Shown here: piece after piece, positions 25,093 to 35,127 of the stretch | How positions within the stretch are numbered: the first letter of the stretch is position 1 | Layout of the letters: each line of letters opens with the position of its first letter | Source: Desulfovibrio sp. | GTDB taxonomy: Bacteria; Desulfobacterota; Desulfovibrionia; Desulfovibrionales; Desulfovibrionaceae | Direction of reading: 5' to 3' | Length of the DNA stretch: 64,000 nucleotides | NCBI GenBank assembly: GCA_030145055.1 | Contig: JAQYWK010000002.1 | Span: 434,001 to 498,000, forward strand | The notes under the pieces: model-generated | What the model saw: the letters and a program-made list of their open reading frames with translations, nothing else | What the model was told of the DNA's origin: nothing | Database searches by the model: none | Program-made: the position numbers and the translations under genes

Positions 25093-26346
25093 TTACTGAA
25101 CGATTTTATCAAGTTCCATTCTCTTTTTCTGCTCAAAATAATCACGACTGATCGGGAGGTAAATATGAGACCACGACTTCAAATGTCCTGCTAAGAATTC
25201 GGCGTCATCTCCGGAACCACAGAAAAGATCTACACGCGTCCCTTTAATAGCCCCGCCTCTATCCTGCGCCATAACCATCTTCACAAATGACTTTTTATTT
25301 TTGTCGTCCAAAACAGGAAGTTTTGTCTTAAGCACAGCCAAAGAACCAAGAGGTAAAACTTGGCTATCAACAGCAACGCTGGACATAGGAGTTAGCGGAG
25401 CATTCATGGAACCAAAAGGGCCAACATCATCAACTCTGAAAAATACATAACTAGGATTGGTAACAAGCAACTCTTCTATAAGGTCAGGATTGCTCTTTAA
25501 AAAAGCCCTGATACCCTGCATACTCATGCCCTCTTTAGACATCAGCCCTCTATCTATAAGAACCTTTCCAAGTGAAACATATTTAAGACCGTTTTTACCT
25601 GCATAAAGAATATGCTTAACACTTCCGTCCGGTAAAATAAGACGCCCTGAACCTTGAATCTGCAAAATGAAAACATCGACGAGATCACGCACCCATGCAA
25701 CTTCCAGCCCCTTGTTCTCTAAAGCGCCTTCAAAATCAATAGCCTTGCGATCATGATATGGAACAGCTCCATCCTCCTCCACCCTGTAAATTAACTGCTG
25801 CCCTTTCCATCTGTAATGGAAATCACCAAGATCAATAATTTTGAGATCTTCCGGCACACCGTATAAAGGATATGGGTAAGCGGGATCAGGAGTAAGCGAA
25901 GCTTCCAAATAAGGTTCATAGTACCCAGTTAAAAGAGTTCGCGGCGAAAGAGCATACCACGCAAACTTCTCTTCCAAGAGTTCAGGTGATTCATCCAGTT
26001 TAGGTAAAATTTCCAGTAATTCAAGGTTAGTGCGGAGTAGCATATCCCATGAAATTTCCATATTTCCATATTTAGCTGCAATCCCTTCAGCGGGTTTACG
26101 AGACAAATATTTAATATTACTGTTAATACCTTCGCGCAAATTATCCCAAGACATGTCTCCATTATCTTGCGCTGAGAGCTTGCTTATGAGAGAATTGACC
26201 TGAGACTTTTTAAGCTCGTTAAACCCCTTAACGACAACAGACTTAGGCTTTTTAACGTCTATTGTTGCACAACCGGCAAACAAAAATGTTACAATCAAAA
26301 AAGAACAGATTAGACAAGCTTTAAGACTCCGCAAAAACACCACCAT
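25093..26346 (-). CDS. mltA: membrane-bound lytic murein transglycosylase A
   Basis: A 417-residue lipoprotein (lipobox FAGCATI). The MltA core is visible: LTGYYEPYLEASL, GSGRLILPDGS, YAGKNG, and the C-terminal 3D domain DRGGAIKGTRVDLFCGSGDDAE with catalytic aspartates. It cleaves peptidoglycan to 1,6-anhydro ends at the outer membrane. The start was set at 26346 (AGGAG upstream); a TTG at 26352 precedes it. The divergently transcribed 5'-nucleotidase relative starts 141 bases away. Confidence 0.9.
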   Translation of the reverse strand: MVVFLRSLKACLICSFLIVTFLFAGCATIDVKKPKSVVVKGFNELKKSQVNSLISKLSAQDNGDMSWDNLREGINSNIKYLSRKPAEGIAAKYGNMEISWDMLLRTNLELLEILPKLDESPELLEEKFAWYALSPRTLLTGYYEPYLEASLTPDPAYPYPLYGVPEDLKIIDLGDFHYRWKGQQLIYRVEEDGAVPYHDRKAIDFEGALENKGLEVAWVRDLVDVFILQIQGSGRLILPDGSVKHILYAGKNGLKYVSLGKVLIDRGLMSKEGMSMQGIRAFLKSNPDLIEELLVTNPSYVFFRVDDVGPFGSMNAPLTPMSSVAVDSQVLPLGSLAVLKTKLPVLDDKNKKSFVKMVMAQDRGGAIKGTRVDLFCGSGDDAEFLAGHLKSWSHIYLPISRDYFEQKKRMELDKIVQ

Positions 26347-26487
26347 ATACAACTCCTAACCTGTAAGACATAAAAGATAAGTGGAAATTATTCCTGAACT
26401 CATCTAGAATAAATATATACAAAAAGTTAATTCGAACTTATTATTATTCCCACTCTTACTACACACCGAAAGTCAAAAGGATTATAC

Positions 26488-28116
26488 ATGCGTCCGCTCA
26501 TGACATTTATGTCACTAATTGCAATTATGCTTTTATCTACACCTTGCAACGCCTCGAAATGGGACCTTGTTCTTCTAACAACTTCCGGCCTTAATGGGCA
26601 ACTTACTCCAGCATCAGAAAAAGATGCTCCAGACAATGGGGCCATGCTACGGACTTTCGGAGGATTTGCAAGAATTCAAACAGTTTTCGAATCTTATCGA
26701 GCAAAATTTCCGGACTCAACCATCACCATTGCAACTGGCGATGATCTTATGGGTGAATCCATACAAAAAGATCAGGGCAAAACAATTTTCAACGCAATGA
26801 ACAGGATGGATTTTGACGCTTCAACTCTTGGAAATCATGAATTTGACCGAGGCGCTAATTTCTTAGCCCAATGCCTCGCCAACAAAAAATTTCCAACAGT
26901 CGTGAGCAACCTCGAAATTATGCCAAACAACCGTTTACGCAAATATATTACTCCAGACATGATTATTGAAAGAAACTTCACAAAAGTCGGCATTATGGGG
27001 CTAGTTTTGCCGGAACTGAAGTTAATTTCAAATCCCGGCGTATCTATTTCTGTAAATGCGGACTTGATTAAAATTGCACGCGATACTGCTCGAAAATTAA
27101 GGGATGAAGGCAAAGCAAATATAGTTGTTCTGCTCAGTCATTTGACCATTGAAGATCAGAAAAAAATTCTTGAAAATGTGCCTGAAATTGATATCATTTG
27201 CGGTGGACAAACCCATAAAGACATATTGCCTGGTCAGGAAATAATCGGCCGCGATGCTCTTACTCCCGGAATTATGGTCCAATGTGGAACACGCGGACGG
27301 TTCGTAGGCGTTCTTAAGCTAAAAATAGAAGGCAATCGGATTAAACAACATAATTGGGCTATCATCCCTGTTTCCAACTCAATTGTTCCTTCTAGAGCAA
27401 CCTATGATTTTATTCAGAGTAAAATAAAAGATCTTCCACAAACAGTGACACTGACAAAATCACCAACACCACTAAATACAGAAGTTAAAACAATAAGAAC
27501 CCAAGAAGCACCTATTGGAAGATTGGTCAGCAACATAATGCTGAGCAAATTTAAAACAGACCTAGCTTTTCAAAATAGTGGAGGAATAAGAGGGGACAAA
27601 ATAATCCCTTCAGGTCCGATACATGCCAGAGACATTGATATAATGTTCCCATTTGGAAACACCATAACGATTATCAAAGCTTCAGGAAAAGATCTCAAAG
27701 AGACGCTTGAACGCTCAGTCAGCATGCTTCCAGAAGCTTCCGGAAGATTCCTGCAAATATCCGGACTGCAGTTTATACTTGATCTAAAAGGAACTCCTCA
27801 AGAGCTTGAGATGAACCCTCTTGGAAAACCAATTGGTATAAAGACTCACGGTTCGAGAGTGTCTAACATTAAGGTAATAAACAATTCTGGCAATTACATC
27901 CCGATTGAACCATCTAAGATGTATTCCATCACAACCAACTCCTTTCTAGCAGGAGGCGGTGATGGCTACTTAGCTCTTAAGGATGCAGCAAATAAAGTGG
28001 AAACATTTATAAAAATATCGGAAGTAATTAAATCGGGTATTTTAAAAATGAAAACACTGGAAATCGAAAATACTACCACAACATTCGGAACAGACGGAAA
28101 ACCCTTTTTCAAATAA
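26488..28116 (+). CDS. 5'-nucleotidase-family protein with altered metal site
   Basis: A 542-residue secreted protein: signal peptide ending NAS, an N-terminal metallophosphoesterase domain and a C-terminal 5'-nucleotidase domain (NSGGIRGDKI, FPFGNTITI, FLAGGGDGY). Active UshA-like enzymes have NDLHG in the first motif; here it is SGLNG (residues 33-37), without the aspartate and histidine metal ligands. The GGHSH motif is also changed (GGQTH, Q241). GDD at 84-86, GNHEFD at 115-120 and LSH are kept. The C-terminal substrate site is intact, so it could still bind nucleotides. RBS AAGG precedes ATG. Confidence 0.8.
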   Translation: MRPLMTFMSLIAIMLLSTPCNASKWDLVLLTTSGLNGQLTPASEKDAPDNGAMLRTFGGFARIQTVFESYRAKFPDSTITIATGDDLMGESIQKDQGKTIFNAMNRMDFDASTLGNHEFDRGANFLAQCLANKKFPTVVSNLEIMPNNRLRKYITPDMIIERNFTKVGIMGLVLPELKLISNPGVSISVNADLIKIARDTARKLRDEGKANIVVLLSHLTIEDQKKILENVPEIDIICGGQTHKDILPGQEIIGRDALTPGIMVQCGTRGRFVGVLKLKIEGNRIKQHNWAIIPVSNSIVPSRATYDFIQSKIKDLPQTVTLTKSPTPLNTEVKTIRTQEAPIGRLVSNIMLSKFKTDLAFQNSGGIRGDKIIPSGPIHARDIDIMFPFGNTITIIKASGKDLKETLERSVSMLPEASGRFLQISGLQFILDLKGTPQELEMNPLGKPIGIKTHGSRVSNIKVINNSGNYIPIEPSKMYSITTNSFLAGGGDGYLALKDAANKVETFIKISEVIKSGILKMKTLEIENTTTTFGTDGKPFFK

Positions 28117-28131
28117 AGGACTAACTGAAAC

Positions 28132-29226
28132 CTAACCTTTGTGGTCTAGAATATCTCGGAATTCCAGACCGTAAAGATCCAGCATGACCATCAAGAAAGT
28201 AAGAATCAGCGGTCCGTATAAAATTCCGAGTGCGCCAAAAGTGCTAATCCCGCCAAGAATCGCGAGAAAAACATAGATTGTAGACACGCGCGAAGCCTCT
28301 CGCACTATTATCGGCCTGAGAATTGTATCAATACCAGTCACCAATATTCCGCACCAAAGACCTAGAAAAATTGCCATATTTATTTCACCGATGAGAAGAA
28401 GATACCCAATCGCCGGAACCCAAATAAGCCCTGTCCCGAGAACTGGTATCAGAGAAGTAAAGCTCATCATCGTTCCCCAGAAAAGAGCCGGAATACCCGC
28501 TATGGCAAGCCCTATTCCACCAACTATCCCTTGGAGCAAAGCAATACAGATACTTCCGAGTAGGACCGACTTAGATACTTTACGAAGACTTGTGAAAATG
28601 AAGTCTTCCTGTTCCGCTCTAAGTGGTGAAAGATATTTAAGTCTCTCGAGAAAGCGAACCCCATCTTTTAAGAATGAGAACACTAAAAAAGTCATAATGA
28701 AAAACTGCGCAATAAGTCCGGCCATATTACCAGCCAGCCAAGTGCCGGAAGTCAGCATTGATTGCCCGAAAGTCTTAGAATATTCTAAAGCTTTATACTG
28801 AATATCTTTAGAGTCCATTTCAAGGAATGGAAATTTCAATTCGACCCATTTAAAATAGATATCAAACTTATCTGTAAACATCAGCTTAGACATATCAGTA
28901 TGGCTAAGCCACTCATTTATTGCGGAAACAGAATCTACTCCCTGCCCAATTAAACCCAAGAAAAAAATCAAGGCAGGAATCACGATCGCAAAAACGATAA
29001 TACAAACAGTCAAAAAGGCTGCCAGTGAGGCCCGTCCGCCAAGTTTAACACAAATACGCTGACTTAAAGGATAAAAAAGCCCCGACAGAGTAATCGAAAT
29101 AATGATTGTGTTAAAAAAAGGCTTTGCTACAGAGTAGCCCAGAGCAATGGCTGTAACTAAGAGAAACAGCAAAAACAAAGTATAAATTATTGGAGATTTT
29201 GGCTCTTCTTTATCATAAGGAAGCAT
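28132..29226 (-). CDS. AI-2E family (UPF0118) transporter
   Basis: A 364-residue membrane protein with eight hydrophobic segments and the family pattern WLAGNMAGLIAQFFIMTF, GIAGIPALFWGTMMSFTSLIPVLGTGLIWVPA and GILYGPLILTFLMV near the C-terminus. The family includes TqsA and exporters of various small compounds; the substrate is not deducible. It is convergent with the nucleotidase gene with 15 bases between the stops. It is followed on the minus strand by no clear terminator. Confidence 0.85.
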   Translation of the reverse strand: MLPYDKEEPKSPIIYTLFLLFLLVTAIALGYSVAKPFFNTIIISITLSGLFYPLSQRICVKLGGRASLAAFLTVCIIVFAIVIPALIFFLGLIGQGVDSVSAINEWLSHTDMSKLMFTDKFDIYFKWVELKFPFLEMDSKDIQYKALEYSKTFGQSMLTSGTWLAGNMAGLIAQFFIMTFLVFSFLKDGVRFLERLKYLSPLRAEQEDFIFTSLRKVSKSVLLGSICIALLQGIVGGIGLAIAGIPALFWGTMMSFTSLIPVLGTGLIWVPAIGYLLLIGEINMAIFLGLWCGILVTGIDTILRPIIVREASRVSTIYVFLAILGGISTFGALGILYGPLILTFLMVMLDLYGLEFRDILDHKG

Positions 29227-29306
29227 GCAGTATAATCCTTATCTAAATAATTAATACGACTAATTATTTAGGAAATTTTGTTAAGATTCTTTTCTGGAAA
29301 GATAAA

Positions 29307-31265
29307 TTAGGCTAGTGCTGATTTAAAAATATAATCAGTCATAACTGCAAGAGTTGTATCAGCTTCGCGCTTAATTCGGGATAGCATACCTGAGAAATAC
29401 CTTATGCTACCATTTTCAGAATTTTGTTCAATTTCTTTAGCGATAGAGCAAAGCTTATGAGCTCCTACATCAAGAGCCATTTCACGCAAAATAGAAACCT
29501 CTTTCACCATCCCATCCATGTCGCTTAGTGTGAAAAATTCTTCAATACTCTCAATCTGTTTAGGAACCAGTTTTAGGAAATGTCCAAAAACATCTCTTAC
29601 AAGGGTAATATCTCCCTCAAAACGAGCAATTGTCCCTTTTAAATCGAGAGATTCAGTCCCTTCTCCATCATGCATTTCTGCGCCGGCACCGTTAAAAGAA
29701 AGGTCATTTGAATCTAAAATATCCGCTATACCTTTTAACAAACTAGAAGATTTGACTGGCTTCGAAAGGTACCCGTCCATACCTGCATTTAAGCACCTTT
29801 CCCTATCACCTTTCATCGCATGGGCTGTTAAAGCTAGGATCGGAATCTTTGAATTAACATTTTCAAGATTGCCAGAACGAATCAAGCGAGTGGTAGTAAA
29901 GCCGTCCATTACAGGCATTTGAACATCTAAAATTAGCAGATCAAATTTCTTTTTCATTAAACAATCTATAGCTTCGCTTCCGTTTTCAACGACTTCTAGA
30001 TCACAGTTAATATTTTCAAGAAAAGCTGCAACAACTCTCCGAGTAATTATATTATCGTCGGCGAATAAAACTTTTTTAGATTCACGAAAAGGCATTCTTT
30101 TGTCAGATTCAACAGGTTTCGATAACACTATATGTTCTGGAATTTTAAACACTGCAGTAAAAAGAAAACTACTACCCAAATCAGGAACCGTTTCAAGCCA
30201 CATTGTGCCTTTCAGCATATGTACCAAGTTGTATGAAATAGCCAGTCCAAGACCAATCCCCCCATGCTTGCGGGTCATATAGTCTTCAATCTGAGTGAAA
30301 CTGTTAAAAATACACTCCGCTTGAGCAGGCTCAATACCAACGCCGGTATCAGTCACAGAAAAAAGCAATCTAGCTGCATCTTCAGGATAAGGTTCATCAG
30401 CAACGGAATCAGGCATTACTTCAACAACGATACCACCACTATCTGTGTATTTAATCGCATTACTCACCAAATTATTTAAAATCTGGGTAAGTCGCCCGGA
30501 ATCACCCTGCAACTCAATCGGCACATCATGATGAACAAAACACTCAACGGTGAGGCCACTTTTCTCGGCAAGCCCTATTTGAGTATTAAAAACATTACTC
30601 ATGGTTGTTCTTAAATCAAAACGCCCTTCCCTCAACTCAAGAATGCGGCTTTCTATCTTTGAATAATCCAAAAGCTCATTGAGCACACGCAGCAAGGACG
30701 TAGCCGACCCTTTGATCAGGTCAATATATTCATGCTGTTCTGGCTCAAGATCAGTACCAAGCAAAATTTCACTAAGCCCCAAAATACCATTCATAGGGGT
30801 TCTAAGCTCATGACTTATTGTCGCCAGAAAAGAACTCTTAGCCTCATTTGCAACCTCAGCATCGTGCAAAGCCTGACGGAATTCTTGATCCATACCATGT
30901 TTATAAATAGCAATTTCAATAACCGAGCGTAGATCTCTTTCTTCAAAAGGTTTTAAAAGATATCCGAACGGACTGGAAAGCTTTGCTCGATTTAAGGTTT
31001 TATCATCTGAATAAGCAGTCAGGAATATAATTGGAATGTCATAAGTTTTAAAAATTATGTTTGCAGCTTCAACCCCGTCCATTTCACCGCGAAGTTTGAT
31101 GTCCATTAAAACAAGATCCGGCTTAAGCTCATCGGCCTTAGCTATAGCCTCAAGCCCGGAAACAGCATCGCCAACAACGCCGTACCCAAGCCTTTTCAGA
31201 GTTCCCTGAATATCTAGATTAACAATTTTTTCATCGTCAACAACGAGGATTCTATTGCCTGACAT
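29307..31265 (-). CDS. hybrid histidine kinase, REC-HK-REC with HPt-like tail
   Basis: A 652-residue protein without membrane segments. Domains in order: receiver (residues 4-120, acceptor aspartate in LMDIKLRG), HisKA ([15 protein letters not shown], His near 150), HATPase ([28 protein letters not shown]), receiver ([23 protein letters not shown]) and a C-terminal HPt-like helical bundle. In the bundle the expected His of AHxLKG is Ser at about 591 ([14 protein letters not shown]). The histidine kinase is thus soluble and probably passes phosphate to another HPt protein. ATG at 31265 was chosen since GGGG precedes it. Confidence 0.85.
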   Translation of the reverse strand: MSGNRILVVDDEKIVNLDIQGTLKRLGYGVVGDAVSGLEAIAKADELKPDLVLMDIKLRGEMDGVEAANIIFKTYDIPIIFLTAYSDDKTLNRAKLSSPFGYLLKPFEERDLRSVIEIAIYKHGMDQEFRQALHDAEVANEAKSSFLATISHELRTPMNGILGLSEILLGTDLEPEQHEYIDLIKGSATSLLRVLNELLDYSKIESRILELREGRFDLRTTMSNVFNTQIGLAEKSGLTVECFVHHDVPIELQGDSGRLTQILNNLVSNAIKYTDSGGIVVEVMPDSVADEPYPEDAARLLFSVTDTGVGIEPAQAECIFNSFTQIEDYMTRKHGGIGLGLAISYNLVHMLKGTMWLETVPDLGSSFLFTAVFKIPEHIVLSKPVESDKRMPFRESKKVLFADDNIITRRVVAAFLENINCDLEVVENGSEAIDCLMKKKFDLLILDVQMPVMDGFTTTRLIRSGNLENVNSKIPILALTAHAMKGDRERCLNAGMDGYLSKPVKSSSLLKGIADILDSNDLSFNGAGAEMHDGEGTESLDLKGTIARFEGDITLVRDVFGHFLKLVPKQIESIEEFFTLSDMDGMVKEVSILREMALDVGAHKLCSIAKEIEQNSENGSIRYFSGMLSRIKREADTTLAVMTDYIFKSALA

Positions 31266-31344
31266 CTTCAAACCCCACATAAATATGACTAATATAAAGC
31301 ATATTATTATATATTTAACACAAAACCTAAAAAATAACCTTTAA

Positions 31345-31378
31345 ACAAAAAACCGATTCTGAAAAATATCAGAATCGG
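31345..31378 (-). terminator. terminator of the amino-acid ABC operon
   Basis: Perfect ten-base stem CCGATTCTGA/TCAGAATCGG followed on the minus strand by TTTTTTG. Located 40 bases after the ATPase stop codon. Confidence 0.9.
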
Positions 31379-31420
31379 CTTAAAATATCCATCTCATTTT
31401 ATATGTATAATCTTAAAAAA

Positions 31421-32158
31421 TTACAATATTTGGCTTAAAAACTGCTTTAAGCGAGGGTGATCGGTACATGTAAAGAAAGTCTCAGGAGGTTCGCACGCGA
31501 TAATCCGCCCATCGTCCATAAAAACAATCCTATCAGCAACTTCTCTAGCAAAGCCCATCTCATGAGTAACTACCACCATGGTCATCCCTTCAACAGCAAG
31601 GTTCTTCATAACATCAAGAACCTCCCCAATCATTTCGGGATCAAGTGCGGAAGTAGGCTCATCAAACAGCATAATTTTAGGATTCATAGCCAATGCACGG
31701 GCAATAGCAACTCTTTGCTGCTGACCGCCGGAAAGCTTCGAAGGATAAACGTTGGCCTTCTCATTAATGCCCACTTTCTTCAGCAAATCTACAGCAATTG
31801 CTTTGGCTTCTTCTTTATCAATGCCCTTAAGTTTAATTGGAGCCATTGTCAGATTCTCAAGAACAGTCTTATGCGGAAAAAGATTGAAAGACTGGAAAAC
31901 CATTCCAAGTTCCTGACGAATGTTATTAATGTTACTGCTTTTATCGTGAACGTCTTGACCATCAACAACAATTGACCCTCTACTAATTTCTTCAAGCCTG
32001 TTAATGGAGCGCAAAAGTGTACTTTTACCTGAGCCGGAAGGCCCGATAATTACGACTTTTTCGCCAGCCTTGATATCAAGGGAAACATCGCTAAGCGCTG
32101 CAAGATCACCAAAAAACTTGTACACATTTTTAATTTCTATGATGGAATTAACGGTCAT
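31421..32158 (-). CDS. polar amino-acid ABC transporter ATP-binding protein
   Basis: A 245-residue GlnQ-type ATPase: Walker [11 protein letters not shown]-loop [12 protein letters not shown], signature LSGGQQQR, Walker [15 protein letters not shown] and switch VVTHEMGFA. It powers uptake of an amino acid together with the permease and binding protein encoded just upstream. It overlaps the end of the permease gene by 11 bases. Order: binding protein, permease, ATPase. Close relative of the ATPase at 36141. Confidence 0.93.
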   Translation of the reverse strand: MTVNSIIEIKNVYKFFGDLAALSDVSLDIKAGEKVVIIGPSGSGKSTLLRSINRLEEISRGSIVVDGQDVHDKSSNINNIRQELGMVFQSFNLFPHKTVLENLTMAPIKLKGIDKEEAKAIAVDLLKKVGINEKANVYPSKLSGGQQQRVAIARALAMNPKIMLFDEPTSALDPEMIGEVLDVMKNLAVEGMTMVVVTHEMGFAREVADRIVFMDDGRIIACEPPETFFTCTDHPRLKQFLSQIL

Positions 32159-32930
32159 AATGATTCAACCTATCTTCCATGTGACTAACGCCCTTTGAAA
32201 GGATCAAAGTTATCAAAAGATAAAGTAACGCAATCATGGTATATGTTTCGAAGTATTGAAAACTTTCAGCAGCAAACTCACGGCCTCGTCTCAAAATATC
32301 TGCAACAGCCAGAATTGATACAAGTGATGAATCTTTTAAGAGAGCAATAAACTCATTACCGACAGGTGGCAGAATAGTTCTCCAAGCCTGAGGTAGAATA
32401 ACGAGAAACATTGTCTGATTTTTATCGAATCCTAATGACCTGGCAGCTTCAGTCTGTCCATTGTCAATAGAATCAATACCAGCACGAAAAACTTCTCCCA
32501 TGTATGCGCCATAACAAACACTCATCGCAATGATGGCAGACAACATATCGGGAACAAGCAAAACTCTTCCGAGCGCGTAATAAATATAAAAAAGCTGAAC
32601 AAGGAGAGGAATACCCCTCACAACCTCAACATAAGTAGAGGCAATCAGATTAAAAAATCTATTCTTAGAAATTCTACCCAAACCTGTGAACAGCCCGATG
32701 ATTGACGCGCCTATAATAGAAAAAATAGTAACCTGAAAAGTCACTAAAATCCCATCAGGAACAAACATCAATATATCTTTATATGGATCTGGCTTTGTTA
32801 CCACAAGATAGGTGATAATTGAAATTGCGCCTATGAAAGAAATCCACCAGGCACTTATTAAGCCTGCATCATTCTTTGCCGGTATCCCGGCTCCGTCTGT
32901 AATTTCAATCTTAACTGGTTTATCTTTCAT
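32148..32930 (-). CDS. polar amino-acid ABC transporter permease
   Basis: A 260-residue permease with an extra N-terminal membrane helix, then the HisM/GlnP-type core: [35 protein letters not shown], the EAA loop [41 protein letters not shown]. It forms the membrane channel, presumably a homodimer. A hairpin separates it from the binding protein gene. Confidence 0.92.
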   Translation of the reverse strand: MKDKPVKIEITDGAGIPAKNDAGLISAWWISFIGAISIITYLVVTKPDPYKDILMFVPDGILVTFQVTIFSIIGASIIGLFTGLGRISKNRFFNLIASTYVEVVRGIPLLVQLFYIYYALGRVLLVPDMLSAIIAMSVCYGAYMGEVFRAGIDSIDNGQTEAARSLGFDKNQTMFLVILPQAWRTILPPVGNEFIALLKDSSLVSILAVADILRRGREFAAESFQYFETYTMIALLYLLITLILSKGVSHMEDRLNHYDR

Positions 32931-32952
32931 ATTTTTTTTACCCGACTACAAG

Positions 32953-32990
32953 TAAAAGGCCGGGACCAGCTTAATCTCAGCAGGTCCCAG
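32953..32990 (-). terminator. intercistronic hairpin between binding protein and permease
   Basis: On the minus strand GGGACC and GGTCCC pair across a 15-base loop, followed by GGCCTTTTA. It lies in the 95-base gap and would give a weak terminator or a 3' stabiliser, lowering permease expression relative to the binding protein. Confidence 0.5.
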
Positions 32991-33025
32991 CCCTACATTA
33001 AAAAAATGAGGCTTGATGGTAAAAC

Positions 33026-33796
33026 TTATTTAGCAGTTCCGAACCACTTAGCGGTAATTTTATCATATGTTCCGTCTTTAACAACAGCTGCTAAGCCCTT
33101 GTTAATCAGTTCAAGCACTTCTTTGTTTCCTTTACGGATTGCAACACCATAAAATTCAGCAACATTGCTTTTTACATTGAACGCAATCTTCATTCTTTTG
33201 GAGTATTCAGCCTGCTGCAAAGCGAAGTCAGCTGCAACCGGATTATCACAGACAACTGCTGCGAGACGTCCATTGTACAGATCTTCCATAGCAAGACCTA
33301 CTTCATCGTAAGATTTCGCGATAACACCATCAGTTTTTTTAACAGCAAAGTACCCTGTTGTTCCGATCTGAGCTCCGACCTTCTCACCTTTAAAGTCAGC
33401 CAAAGTCTTCGCGCTAGAGTCTTTATTGGTAACAACAGCCTGTGTAACTTCAAAGTAAGGAGAAGAAAAGTCCATTGCTTTCTTACGCTTATCATTAATT
33501 GAAACAGAAGAAGTTACGCAATCGTATTTACCTGCTGCAAGACCAGCAAAAATACCATCCCAAGCAACGTTCTTAATTTCAACAACATAACCGCCAGCTT
33601 CTGCTGCAGCTTTCATGAGGTCTACAGAAAATCCAACAATCTGCTTATCTTTATTGATAAACTCCATTGGAGGCCATGTGCAGTCTGAAGCAACCTTGAT
33701 AATAGGCATCCCTTCACTATTAGTTTTTAGTTCAGCCTGAGCAGAAACAGCAACGAGCATAGAAAGCATCAAAAGAACAATAATCTTTTTAAACAT
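33026..33796 (-). CDS. amino-acid ABC transporter substrate-binding protein
   Basis: A 256-residue periplasmic binding protein (signal peptide ending VSAQA). It shows the family-3 pattern: VASDCTWPPMEFINKDKQIVGFSVDLMKAAA, WDGIFAGLAAGKYDCVTSSVSI, and AAVVCDNPVAADFAL. ATG at 33796 follows GGGAGG; a longer frame begins 33 bases earlier. The ligand is likely a polar amino acid. The candidate sigma-70 promoter lies 46 bases upstream. Confidence 0.92.
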   Translation of the reverse strand: MFKKIIVLLMLSMLVAVSAQAELKTNSEGMPIIKVASDCTWPPMEFINKDKQIVGFSVDLMKAAAEAGGYVVEIKNVAWDGIFAGLAAGKYDCVTSSVSINDKRKKAMDFSSPYFEVTQAVVTNKDSSAKTLADFKGEKVGAQIGTTGYFAVKKTDGVIAKSYDEVGLAMEDLYNGRLAAVVCDNPVAADFALQQAEYSKRMKIAFNVKSNVAEFYGVAIRKGNKEVLELINKGLAAVVKDGTYDKITAKWFGTAK

Positions 33797-33841
33797 GATA
33801 TTCCCTCCCAAATTTGTTAAAATGCGCAAAATACAAAGATT

Positions 33842-33869
33842 AATTTATACAAATTACAACCCATGTCAA
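33842..33869 (-). promoter_or_regulatory. candidate sigma-70 promoter of the minus-strand ABC operon
   Basis: TTGACA and TAAATT are separated by 16 bases on the minus strand, 46 bases before the binding protein ATG. Confidence 0.4.
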
Positions 33870-33987
33870 TCACATCGGCCAGATAACTTGTTGTTACAGT
33901 TATAATCAACAAAACACGCCAAACAGGTATTGAATTTTAACTGCAAAGAAGTTAAGTTGCTTAATTCATTAATAAGGGGCAATTTTC

Positions 33988-34155
33988 ATGATAAAGAAAG
34001 CTAAAGAAGTCAGACAGGAAGCGGTTGAAGTTATCTGTCCCAAATGCAGGGAAACAAGCATTGTTTATTTCCCAAAAGAATCCATGCCGAACTGTCCTTA
34101 CTGTAAGGTTGAAATGGTCATTAAAGAAATTCTAACCGAAGGAAAATATGGTTGA
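33988..34155 (+). CDS. small zinc-ribbon-like protein, 55 residues
   Basis: ATG at 33988 follows AAGGGG. The 55-residue product has two cysteine pairs, CPKC and CPYC, spaced 18 residues apart, typical of a zinc ribbon. The flanking helix (KKAKEVRQEAVEV) is basic. It lies between two divergently transcribed amino-acid transporters and 63 bases before the second binding protein. No family was recognised; the two pairs suggest a regulatory or chaperone-like role. Confidence 0.6.
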   Translation: MIKKAKEVRQEAVEVICPKCRETSIVYFPKESMPNCPYCKVEMVIKEILTEGKYG

Positions 34156-34218
34156 TCAGTCTTCCGGCTGATAAAACTTTAATTTTAAACAATTGATCTG
34201 CAATTAAAGGAGATACCC

Positions 34219-35037
34219 ATGAAAAAAGTTTATCTAATGTTAGCTATGGTAATGGTTCTCGGATTATCTTTCAGCGCAAATGCTTCGGACATTGATCTGG
34301 CAAAAAAATCTACACTTAACTCTATCCTTAAAAGAGGCGAAATCCGCGCGGGTATTGATTCTGGCTACATGCCATTTGAAATGACTGACAAAAACGGTAA
34401 CTTCGTTGGATTTGAAATGGATCTTATGCGCGAAATGGCTAAAGATATGGGCGTAAAATTTGTACCTGTTAACATGTCTTTTGACGGTATTATTCCTGCT
34501 CTCCTTACTAATAAAATTGATATCATAGCCGCTGGGATGACTGTTACTGCAAAACGTAATCTACAGATTAACTTTGCCAATCCATCCTTCGTTGTAGGGC
34601 AGACTGCACTCGTCAATAATAAACTTGAAGGGAAAATTAAATCTTACAAAGATCTAAACACCCCTGAATACACAGTCGTATCCAAACTTGGAACAACTGG
34701 CGAGCAGTCCGTAAAACGCCTTCTCCCTAAGGCTACGTACAAATCTTTCGAAACTGAAACTGATGCAGCTCTTGAAGTTCTTAACGGAAAAGCAGATGCA
34801 ATGATTTATGACCTTCCTTTCAACGCAATCTTCATGGCTGAACAGGGTAAAGGAAAATTGTTCTTCCTTGATAAGCCTTTCACATACGAGCCTCTCGCTT
34901 TCGGTATCCGTAAAGGTGATCCTGACTTCATTAACTTCCTCAATAACTTCCTCGTTCAGATCAAAAACGATGGTCGTTACGAAAAGTTATATACCAAATG
35001 GTTCCTGAACACAGATTGGCGTAAAAACCTTCAGTAA
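34219..35037 (+). CDS. amino-acid ABC transporter substrate-binding protein
   Basis: A 272-residue periplasmic binding protein with signal peptide ending SFSANA and a strong RBS AAAGGAG. It has the family-3 pattern GEIRAGIDSGYMPFEMTDKNGNFVGFEMDLM, VNMSFDGIIPALLTNKIDIIAAGMT. It begins the second ABC system, transcribed away from the first. The proteins are only distantly similar, so they likely bind different amino acids. Confidence 0.92.
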   Translation: MKKVYLMLAMVMVLGLSFSANASDIDLAKKSTLNSILKRGEIRAGIDSGYMPFEMTDKNGNFVGFEMDLMREMAKDMGVKFVPVNMSFDGIIPALLTNKIDIIAAGMTVTAKRNLQINFANPSFVVGQTALVNNKLEGKIKSYKDLNTPEYTVVSKLGTTGEQSVKRLLPKATYKSFETETDAALEVLNGKADAMIYDLPFNAIFMAEQGKGKLFFLDKPFTYEPLAFGIRKGDPDFINFLNNFLVQIKNDGRYEKLYTKWFLNTDWRKNLQ

Positions 35038-35058
35038 GACAGTACTAACGAGAATATG

Positions 35059-35090
35059 ACAGGGGGCGATTAATCGTCCCCTGTTTTTTA
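35059..35090 (+). terminator. intercistronic hairpin between binding protein and permease
   Basis: ACAGGGGGCGAT pairs with ATCGTCCCCTGT around TA, followed by TTTTTTAATTTT. It is a full terminator shape placed between two genes of one operon, so read-through is expected to set stoichiometry. Confidence 0.65.
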
Positions 35091-35127
35091 ATTTTACCAC
35101 AACATATTTCAGACGGTTTAATATACT

